Under the pieces are notes generated by a model, which was not told the origin of the DNA, ran no database searches, and saw only the letters and a list, made by a program, of their open reading frames with translations. A DNA stretch of 64,000 bases, taken from Lytechinus variegatus. Lineage: Eukaryota; Echinodermata; Echinoidea; Temnopleuroida; Toxopneustidae. Positions 39,301-51,300 of the stretch are shown here, piece by piece. The position numbers and the translations under genes are program-made. Numbering within the stretch: the stretch's first letter is position 1; each line of letters starts with the position of its first letter. Where the stretch lies: NCBI RefSeq assembly GCF_018143015.1, contig NC_054743.1:37838922-37902921 (forward strand). The letters run 5' to 3'.

Positions 39301-42300
39301 GAATGCATGAGCGCTGAAAGGCAGCTCGAGCTCAAACCGGGGTAATAATTATAACAAAATCGCGCCTCGGAAAAGAATATATCTAGATAAATGGCGCTAT
39401 ATAAATGCCTAATATTATCATTGTTCTTATTATTATTATGTATAATAGTAATAATAGGCATTTATATGGCGCCATTTAACTAGAAATATTCTATTTCGAG
39501 GCGCGTTATTATTATTATTACCCGGCTTTATCTCGAGCTGTCTTTCAGCGCTCATGCATTCAAGGAATCAATCCTAACGGGTACCCATTCACCTCACCTG
39601 GGTCGAGTGCAGCAAATTGTAGATAAATTTCTTGCTGAAGGAAATTACGCCATGCCTGGGATTCGAACCCACGACCCTCTTGTTTCAAAGTCGGAAGACT
39701 TATCCACTGGGCCACAACGCTCCACTTCTGTATATTCTGTTTCCCTGTTGTCTACGTATGTATTTTGTCTCGTATGGCAATTAATATTAATCGATTATAA
39801 AATTAAATTTTCTCTGTTTTCGTAAACACCATTTCTCAGATATATCAAATCATTTGTTGAGACACATACTTATTTTTTTATTCAACAATTAATATTTACC
39901 TGATTAATTTCTCCTCTTCCCTCCGCTACTTCTATCAATGCCGTGACGATCAATGTGTGTGAATGCCTCACTGCTACATGAAGGGGCGTATCTCCATTGA
40001 CATCAGAAATGAGAATATCCGCCCCTCTGTTGATCAGGATCAAGGCCCCGTCTGTGTTGCCTGACTTGCAGGCGTGGAAGAGCGGCGTGGCACCTCGTCT
40101 GTCTTGGGCCTTGCATAACAGAACAAAACACAAAAAGTAAACGGGAACTCCGTTAACCAAACGTTTTATGTATAACCTTACGTCACAATATATACTATTA
40201 CATGTATGGTGATATTATGGTATTTGGTAATAATGGCACCCACGGGCAATTCTCACTCCTTAACTCGCTCCTTGTCATCACCATCAAACTTTTCATGTTT
40301 GTTTAAAAGGCAAATTTGTCTGTCACATTTACATAAAATACTACGAAATTGTCAATTTGATAGGAATCAATCAAAGCGCGGTGTTATCACTTGCGAATGA
40401 AGAACATCCATCTCGGATTGAAATAAGTTTTTACCCACTGTCAGTTTCAGGGGAGAGTTTCATGAATGAACTTGTCAGACGATTTATCCGCTTCTCAGCC
40501 AATCAAAATCCAGGAAAGTGGTAAGATCTGGCAACTTGTCGGACAAATAATGTTGATGAAATGCTCCACAAGGCGCATATTAAAAGTGTTTGTTGACACA
40601 TTTGACACGCGATACCAACAGTGCTTCAAAACTAGCTGTTGATTAAAGTGCTATCATGAGGATTAATTTTTGTTATTTGAGACTGACTTGAATCGACTGT
40701 GAGTTCTTACTGGAAAGACGGGCTCTAAAACCAGACTTCTGCGACAGACATACCGACGAAAACGGCTCCGGACCGACCAAAGTTATTACGTTATGTCCAA
40801 TTACATAGCCATCGATCGGTTAGGAATCGGTTTCGTTGATGTGACTGTGGCTAATACCTTGTACCAATCAAACTCTACTTCCCTCTACTTCCCTCTACTT
40901 CCCTCTACTTACATTGATGTCCAGTTCAGGTACAGACAGGAGGCGTTTGAAAGCATCCATGTTGGCCTTCATGAAGGCAAGATGGAGGGGAGTCATACCC
41001 TTGGCGTCTTTGGCGCTCGCGTTTGCTCCTGCCTTGAGCAAGATATCGACAACGTTCTCGTCGACGGCAGCGGCCTCGTTACCCTCTTCGTTCCCGTGTT
41101 TTTTGTCATTCGGATTCTCGTCAAGTTCATCCAGCATGTCCAAGGATTGACTCAGCGACCGAAGACTGCCGGCCTGGGACGATGAATACAGCAGAGAAGT
41201 TAAAATTAACATTACGTATATGGAGTTTTTAAATCATGATGACCATTATATATACATTGCCTGCTTAATGGTTGTATACAATATTTTAATTACCTGTTTA
41301 CGACGGCTGTATTCAGAGAGTGATGTAACCTCGGTCATAATCGTCTTCATAATCTGATATTTGAAATATTGTACTGACCACCCCTCCCCCTCCAGCTCTT
41401 TTTAAAATGTGATTTTATGGGGAAAACCCAAACAAGCATGTTTTGCTTTTGTTATCCCCACCATGCCAATTTTCTTCGAATTCCCACCCTTCTCTTTGTT
41501 CTTTGTATTCAGGTTTAATGGATGTATTACCTTTGTATTTGCACTTGTATGCTTTTTACCAGCACTGGAAAATAAAATGAATTGAATTAAAGTATAACGA
41601 CGTTATATTACTAAGGTGACATCAGAATCTAGGATATAACTCCTGCGATCCTTGCAGCTCTGGCCACGTGATGGCTTTTTGACCTATCATTGGTTCGAAT
41701 CCATATAACAAATGTACAACAATGTTTTATTTAACTAGGATGGCCACTTCAGTTATAAAACTTTTCTAGAATCGACATAATTAACATTTTTCCAATAAAA
41801 AGATGAACACTTGGCTAGAAGGCAAAAGGGTCATTTGGTACGGCTCAGCCGGAGATCAAGATCATCTTCATCATCGTCATCATCACCATCATCACCACCA
41901 TCACCATCTTCATCATCCATCCAACATCATCATCATCGTCATCATCATCACCATCATCATCATCTTTATCATCCATCCAACATCATCATCATCATCATCG
42001 TCATCATCACCACCACCATCATCATCATCATCTTCATCATCCATCCAACATCATCACCATCATCACCACCACCATCATCACCATTATCTTCATCATCCAT
42101 CCAACATCACCATCATCACCACCACCATCATCATCATCATCACCATCATCATCATCACCACCACCACCACCATCATCTTCATCATCCATCCAACATCTTT
42201 ATCGTCATCATCATCGTCATCATCACCATCATCACCACCATCATCATCCATCCAACATCTTCATCATCATCGTCATCATCATCACCACCACCATCACTTT

Positions 42301-45300
42301 TGCTGTTCAACCTCACTGTCCTCCTAGGTCAGATAAATAAATTTGAAAAAAAAAACTTACTATGAAAGGTTTTTCCTCATCACTATCGACTTGCAGTGGA
42401 AGCTCAGACTTGAAGGATTTTTTCTTCTTGTTCTTCTTGCCCTTCTTCTTGTCCTTCTTTAGGAAACTCAGGTTCATTAGGGAAATCGAATGTCGGGGTC
42501 GCTGTCCTTCCTGATCAGATTTCTCGTTTTCATCTGAATGCTGAGAGTATGATGCTTCGGTCGGCATTGTAAATGACGAGGCGTCTCCGCTATCATTGAC
42601 CTGTTAATAAGAAATGTAGAAATATTGTAAATTAACGAATATAGAAGGAAGTGAGTTTGGTGAAATAGGAGTTGCCAGTTCATTTCTGATGACATAATTT
42701 ATATCAATTCTTTGTAACTTTTTTTATTTTTTGCCAATCAGACAAACTGTTTGTAAATCTTGTGATTTGGTATTGATTTCCTAATAAAACATATAATTAT
42801 AAGATATATATATATATATATCAATTCTTGATATGTTCAGTAATAATTACGCCATCAAATATAGGCGATATATGGATATTGAGTTGTCATTAATTATGAT
42901 TATTATCATATTTTATTGATCAGTCGGTATATCTATACTTTTATAGGCCTATGAATCTTAATCATACGGATATGCATAAATCAATATGGAATCAATTAGA
43001 AGTTGACATATATATAGATTGGGTATGTTGGGGTTATCTTCTAGAATGTTTTCGATATCATAAGATACCAGTTCGCTTTTCGTCTCCCAGGCACAGGTGA
43101 CGCCAAACATAATTATAATAATGATAAATCACGAAAATGACTTATAATATCACTCTTACCCCACTCGGGCTTCCTCTGTCGATAACCCTTCGTATTGCAG
43201 CAAAGTGAAGAGGGTGCTTTCCACCTTCTCCTACGGCATTAACATCTGTGAAGAATGCAACAATATTTGTCTATTAGTACAGAAGTAACACATCCAGGAT
43301 GTACAAACACGAATAGCATCCATTTGCCAATACCGAGAATTCAGTTCCCTGAAAGCCCAGCATACACTAGGCTATCCGTTAAGATGCGATTTTTTTTTAT
43401 TAAATCACATTTTACATTAATGTGAAAGTTTCAAGAAGCAAAATCATTTCATTTGAAGTTCAGCCTAATGTTAGGAATGATAATCTCATAATTTTACTTT
43501 GCGGCTAGCCATAAGTTCGGAGTTATGTCCCAATCGGCTTCTTAAGTCGCAGTCGATGATGAAGACATTACGATTTGGAATGAAATTTGCTTTTATTCCC
43601 ATAAGGAGGCTCGAACTTGTCTAAATTTCGATATTAATTAGTCCTACCACTTTCCTGAACTCTGATCGTCAACATTTTATTGGTTGAAACGCTCATATTA
43701 CAATTTCTTTGAAATGATCGCATGGTGTGCGCTGGGCTTTATGCAAATAATTATGCTAATATTACAAACCAAATCTATGGAATAAGGTATTTTTATTTAA
43801 AAAAAACGAATAAATATTTCTCTGAACAGGTCACAGAACTGTCATTAAGCACCTTTTTTTACGATAGTTTTTCAAGTTTTCATTTCTCATGTCACAAGTT
43901 CTTGGACTTTAGGGGTACGTCCAACCATGCACTTCTTTCACATTTTAACGATCTATAAATTGAAGAAATGGTCGCAAGAAGATATAATTATGCTATATTC
44001 ATACGTACCTGCCCCATATTGCAGCAGAAGTTTCGTCATCAGGATGTCATCGTTGAGGGCGGCATAGTGAAGTGGAGTATTATTCCTGACGTCATGTTCT
44101 CTGATGACTGCTGCAAACCCTTCCGTGCCGAGTTTACTAACCAGCTCGGTCATCTTAACATGGTCCCCCATCTTCACACCTGCCACCACGCGTTCTATAT
44201 ACTGCATTTGATTACCGGTGCCACACCATAACTAAGTTATGCAGAAGAAGAAGAAGATGGAGGGGGAGGATATGAAGGAGGAGGAGGAGAAGAAGAAGAA
44301 GAAGAACTTTTCATTTGATTTCGATGAGCAAACATTGATTTTCATGCATGGATTTATTTCCAAGGTCTGACGAACCAGGGGGGGGGGGCATTGCAGGGGA
44401 CCATTTCGTATGAAGAGTCACAACTTTGCCATTGTTACAACTACAATGGTAAACTTGAACGTGATTGGATGGTCAGCCATGTTACCATGGTCGTTGCCAT
44501 GATAACAGAGCTTCCATGGAGTGGACGAGTGGTCTAAGGAGCCTGGTAAACACATGGAAGTCCAGGGTTCGATTCCCGACCGTCGGACATCTCGGGGAAG
44601 GCAAACACTGCGCTGCTCTTTTATCATACATTAAATAAATGAAATGCTTGTAAGCAATAATTGTATCAACGTGTGCACTTGTTTAAACAAAAAAAAACAG
44701 GGATAAACCGTAGGCCTACATATATTTGCATGGGAATTTAAGCTTATTAAGTCTGCTAGTTATTCAAAAACAAAATAAGTCATAACGATAACTGTCATGG
44801 TCATGGGAGCTTTACAATTGAATTTAGACCGAAACTGACAATTGATCATTTTGAAAGGCCTTTACACCGTGCACACTGACCCCGATGAGGCTTGCATGAA
44901 TGCCAATATTTCCAATTTTCAATAACACCGATCAGGAAGTTAACGACGACAAAGTCATACATGGCAACAATTAAAAAATAGTCAAATATGACTGATTACC
45001 GATACCATAGTACGACAGAAGTTGACAGATTTTAGATCCTGGCTTTAGATGAAGGTAAAGTGTGCAGTGGTTATTAAACACTTATTTGTGACGAATTCAA
45101 ATAGGTTATAAGCATTGTTAGGTGGGTCATTGCTAAAAAAAAGATGAACGAAAATTAAATCTTAAATATAAAAACTACCAATGCCCATCGCCTGGCCAAA
45201 TTGAAAGTGAAAAATCCAACATTCATAAAACTGAAAATTTCATCAAAATGGGATGTAAAATAAGAAATTTTAACTTAAGACATTAAAAGACCCAGTTGTA

Positions 45301-48300
45301 TGCACATCCTGGTCATGCAGGCTGTTATGCAAACGAGGGGACTGATAACATCACCCACTCACTTTTGTTTCAGGCCTAATTCTTTTAAAATATTTTAATT
45401 TTCTCCCCATTTTCTTCCAAAACAAAGTTTTATTTCTCTCTGAAACATGTTGAACTACCATTGTTTAATATATTAAGTTAGAGTCACGTCGGTCATTTTT
45501 CTCAAATCTGTGGAAATTAAAATATTGTATAAATAAAAAATAACAAACAAGAGAAATAGTGAGTGACATCATCGACTCTCTCATCACTGAGTTGCGCATT
45601 ATTTTGCATTCGATTTTGATGAATTTTTCAGCGTTATGCTTGTTGCTTGACTTTTTCTTTTGATTCGAATCAACAGTTTTCTGGGGTGGACTTGGCCTTT
45701 AATATCAATAACTAAGAGAAGCATCTTTCCAACAAAATTTTCAGCCTAATCTTCATCCCCAAATATTACCTGTAGCACGACTGTATCAGATGTTAAGCAT
45801 AAGAGCAAGAATATTGACGCACATCATGTGAACAAGGGCTATATGGTCACAAATTTTGAGAAATTGGAAAATGGGCCCTCCATGTATAATTTAATTGTTG
45901 TCATTTCAAAAAGTGTTTATGTAAAGACATCTTGATCGGTTGGTTTCTGATTTTGCTAAACGCCGGTACACCCCTCTCATATAGGGGATGATACGGACGG
46001 ATTGTAGAATAAAAATCACGTACGGTACATAATTTAGAATCGAAAATGAAAGGATAAACAGAAAAAAACTCGTATAGAGCCTGCCAACATTACAAGAAAA
46101 TAATAAAGACATAAAAAATGCAAATATTTCAAAGCCTCATCAATACGCAATCTACTCACTAGATTTTTTTTTAGTGCGTGAGGGTGAGCGTTTGTTTGCA
46201 TTTTTATTTCACTGCAGTTTCACCGGTACATTATTTTCCTTTGTTAATAATCCTTCATATTTGTGGTCATTAGCAACGGTTTCTGAAAGCTGCTTTATTG
46301 TAAACCATGCCTTCGGTGTTACATGGAAGCTTGAAAGTGCCACCGAGATGTTGAGATAATTATCTTGGGAAGTCGACATCTTGATAGCAAAAGATCAGAT
46401 GACGAAATCCCGGATCTCATCATGTCCACATCTTTTAGAAGAGATGATCAAATGACGAGATCCCGGATATCATCGTGTCGACATCTTTTAGAAGAGATGA
46501 TCAGATAACAAGATCCCGGATCTCATCATGTCGACATCTTTTAGAAGAGATGATCAGATGACAAGATCCCAGGTTTCCAAGGTTCGTTAATCCGAAAACG
46601 AAATAAGATTCGTTATTCCGAAGGTTAGTTAATCCGAAAAATGAAAACTGGGAAAGCAGAGGAAGGGCAAGTGTGGTGGTGGGGGAGAAACACTATTGCA
46701 GTTCAATTGTAATGAGGATGGGAAGGCAAGGGCGGCCGAACGAATTTTCGTTTCGGGGGGGGGGGGGCAAAGCCAAAAATGACACTAGGTCGTACGTCAA
46801 AATGGGCAATTTGGTGATATTTTCACCATTAGATTATTATCTGCGTGAAGTCTTTGGGTGTTTTATTGTAATCAAGTAGAGAAAAGGCTTTTTGAAGTGA
46901 CTTCTGATTATGGAAATATGTATATTTGGGCTTTATTTTTCGCGAGAGAGTATAATGAGCGTGCGGTTTAGGAAAAAATTCAAAGCTGAAGTTGTAAAAC
47001 TCATTTTTGCGGGCAATTACTGTTCAAATGGCATAGGGTTCTTCAAAAGGATGTAGACATGATGAGATCCGGGATCTTGTCATCTGATCATCTCTTCTAA
47101 AAGATGTCGACATGATGAGATCCGGGATCTTGTCATCTGATCATCTCTTCTAAAAGATGTCGACATGATGAGATCCGGGATCTCGTCATCTGATCTTTTC
47201 GCTAGCAAGATGTCGACTTCCCAAGATAATTATCTCGACATCTTGGTGGCACTTTTAAGCTACCATAAGATCCACTGAAGAAGAAAGTTATCATAATGGT
47301 ATACTTTGACACAACGGAGCTGGGGTCGGGATCGTCTGAGACTTTTGTTAGGAGGAGGGGCGGGCACGACTGCATTTAATGTCACCCCACCCCCGATGAA
47401 AGAAATCATTTCTCTCAATTTCATCCCGCTGTTTTATGTTTAAATGTGAAATTTAATCAAGGGTTGGAATAAATCAGGCAGAAATCCCATCTAAATCTAA
47501 AGATAAAATCCCGTCTGGCATGACTGGCAACGAAAATTTTAACACTGATTTTAGATAATCAGATTATGGTTCTTAATTCTCTCTTTCAAAGGAAAACAAA
47601 GAATAGGCCCCCACCAACATCAGAACGAGGACTCTATTAAAATTGTCATCAATTACATGTATTGGTATCAGGATTCGTCTATCATACTTTATTATTAAAC
47701 AAAACTTGAATGGCTTCTTAAGTATTGTATAGTAGTGGATATTGCTATACATGTTGTGATGGATGAGGGGGTAGCGTTGCGTCAATGTACAATTCAATGG
47801 TGCTACCGTTCTAGTTTGTTTTGGGGCATGCTGATCTATACTATGTGGACTCATTCCGCTGATGAACTTGGACCTCTTGCCGATGGTGCACACAAGTCAA
47901 TTGAACATGCATTTTATTTTATAGATTTACATTTTAATGTAAATCTTCTTAATTATCATGGCGAGCATTTAACCACATACACCCATGGACCTGTTTCATT
48001 TAGACTAACAACTAATGTAATTGTTGCATTTATTATAACTACCATGGAAACTTGACTGTGATTGACTGCTGAGCGCCGTTTATCATGATAGTTGGCATAA
48101 TGGCAAACTTATATTATTTGTAACTCATTATGAAACGGACCCTGATTCAGATTCTACCGACGACGGGGGCCAACAGACAGATGTACGACACCATATTTCC
48201 TTACTGTCACTATTCCCGCATCTCTTAATTCTTCTCCTTTTCCCACGACCCCTCGCTTCTTTCATTTCAATCTTTTTCGGGTCGAGTTATATCTAGTCCT

Positions 48301-51300
48301 CGTCTGTAATCAAGGATCGAGTTACCAGCTCCTTAATTGCTGTAATCATGGACGTAAATGATGTGTGGTCTGTTAGTTACCTGAAAATTTGCATAAACTT
48401 CAAAACCAACATTTAAAAAGCAGAAATGACTCTGAGATAAACGATCTGGAAATGAGGCAGTGGTGAGCAAAATTTTGCCCATCTTCGTCACCTCGTTAAT
48501 ACGCTGCAGTCATTTTCATGTATCCACAACGGTAAACGTACAGCGTTGTCGAAAACAATCTTTTCTACCTTTTAAAACGTATGATAAATATGGCCGTTTT
48601 CTACAAGCTACGCAAGCGCCCTTGGGAAACTGTGTCTGCAAAATTAGCAAGAGTGAAGCATCCAGATTTTCTTAGGGATTATCCCTTCGGTTAATTCCCA
48701 GTTAATCCAGCACGGTAGAGGAAAGTTAAAACTTGCCTCGATCAATAATAGATGCATAACGCTCCTCACGAGCAAGCAACCCCAAATGTGTATAATTGTT
48801 TGTTGTGCCCACTCGGAGGAATAGGCGCACTCTTATAATGCGAAGAATATAGGCTTTCGACCGTATCAAATCGGTCACCAAAGCTTTCAGTGCATTCTTC
48901 GACTGAATGAAAACAAGAATTAAATTCTGATACTTGAAATATAAAGATGTTTCAAGCCAATGCGTCGCTTTTGTTAAACAAAACAGTTCCAAACCAAATC
49001 TTTGTTGTTGATCATCATGTTTACCACGAGTTTGCCCATTCAGAACAAGGAGATTGTAAATGGAGGGAAAAGGGCATTGATTTTACTCATTCATGAGGGG
49101 ATAGGGGAATGGGTTTTACCTCAACATCGAAATTCATACTTTACTTCCACAATCCAGAGATTAAAAGGTCTTGATTTTGGAGTTGAGAAGTGGTTAGACT
49201 AGGGGTGTCGTAAAACGTCTTTATTTCACGTAACCTTTACCTTTATATCATCAGTTCTCAGTCGGATTTATCCGAATAGACCTGTTTGGCGTCCATGTAC
49301 GCACCCTTTTAATTTTCACAAGTTACGAGGTTAAATTTGGTTTGTATTTGGGATGCAAACTTGTACGGGTTTTTTCAAACCCTTTTTTTGTATCCCTTGT
49401 ATGTTTTACTTTGTATGTTTTACTTGTCTAAATAAATACAAATACAAAATACAGAAAAATTATCGTTAAAATAATCGATTGGGGAATCCGTTTGCTTTGT
49501 TATTGTTGTTATTTTTGTTATCATTTGCGGCACGTGTGTATATGATTCATAGCGACAACAGCGATATTAGTTCATAAGGCAAGAGTGTCAGGACTGTTCT
49601 TTATAATTATAGTGTCAAAGGAACACACCCTGGAAAAATTTTCCAATGGACTGATACATTCGTTAATATTCATGAAATTATGATAAAGTATATAATTACC
49701 ACTTAATTAGTTCATGGAATACTTCTGTTAATGCAGCTCTAATGAATTGCATAAGGAGCATATATTGTGAAATGATACACCACGTCTTACACATAAAAGA
49801 CTTATTAAATTTGCCATGATGATCAACACTTTGATTGTGGGCATCAACGGAAAGACAAGACAATTTGCAGACAAATTTTCGGCATTACTCTTATGTGTTT
49901 AAGGTCGCATGCTCGATCTGTAAATAAAGTCATAAGTCAGAAAAAAATTGGAACAAGTGGGATTCGAACCTGCCATCCACTGCTGGCAGCGGGCAGCGAC
50001 TTAACCACCAGGCTATTCTGGCTCACGACCAAGTCACGATTATGATGTTTATTACAGAACGAGCACGAGATCTATAACACATAGGAGTAATGCCAAAAAT
50101 TACAAATTATCATTTCTCATATTAAAGCCTCTGTATTTACCAAGACAAGACAATTTCTCACATCGGTAACCTTCTCCCTCAAATCTATGTTAATATGATT
50201 AAGGTCTTAATATCATGGCTGGCCAAGGAAGCTTTCATCAGACATAACTTAGATTTAACTTTAATCCTTAGAATTGGATTAGTGGTGAATTTGTCTAGCC
50301 AGTGTGGGTGGGGTCTAAATTGTTATCGGAGCCGTTTCATAAAACTTAGTTTGAAAACAATGGCTGTATCGATCTCAAAACTACAAAAGGATCTGTGCTT
50401 CACATCAAGGAAAAATGCAAAGTATAATTTCAACAACATTTTTTTCCCTTGGATAACAAAAAGCTGCCACTTTAACCCTTTAACCATTGCATTTTAATGT
50501 GAAGACAAAATCACCAAAATAGACCAAATACAAATAATACGTTCATTTATAATTTTTAAGTTGATATAATGAAATATAAAATGAAAATGGAAGACGTTCA
50601 TCTTCTTATTCATTTCAATACATAATATCTACACGGGTCGTGTGGTCCAGTGGTAAGAGCATTGGACTCATAATCACAAGGTTGTGAGTTCGAATCCCAA
50701 CTCTGCCATTGTCTCCACTTTGATAAAAAGGCCCGAGAGTGATATCTGTCGTCTATAACGTCAGCCACTATGACTGATTAACCTAGACGTAAAATGTTTC
50801 ATAGGTAATTGGTTATATACCAGCTTGGCGTTTACCAGCAAAATGCTGTCCTGCCGAGTTCCTGCGGTAGTTACCACAAACAGAAACAAACAGATGAAAT
50901 ATCAGTGTTAACCTTTATAATTATAATATCTGACACAGACCAAAATAATGTAGCGTAATAATAGTGTTCTAAGTAAATAAAATGTTTACGATTTGTTATG
51001 GTAGTTTATTCAACCGACTGAACTGTAGTCATTATATTGCGTAGATGACCTTAATCTTCTTATTTGGAATGTAACACATTTCAAATCAGTATGTTTAGCA
51101 TTTGGGCAAATATTCTAACAAATCTTGAGTATCTTGTCACAACAGGGATTTGAAGGTTAAAAAAACCCATTATTGTTGAAAGTTACGTAATTTGAAATGA
51201 CTTCTTACGGGCATTTTTAAGAAGCTCTTTTCAGTTTTCACCTTTCTCTCGCTTTTTGATTTTCTTATTCATTTGTATTTTAAGGGTGGTGTTGTTTGAC

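Noticed and set aside
41803..42365. His/Ser/Ile-rich frames of 170-180 residues
   Set aside because: Products of the (CAT)n array in intron 4.
44201..44231. Alternative shorter exon 2 starting at 44201
   Set aside because: It also keeps frame, but its upstream tract is purine-rich, and the paralog's exon 2 length fits the 44231 start. It cannot be excluded as a minor isoform.
50637..50715. Possible tRNA-Met gene
   Set aside because: A CAT anticodon-like loop and B box are present, but the acceptor stem does not pair and a SINE body follows.
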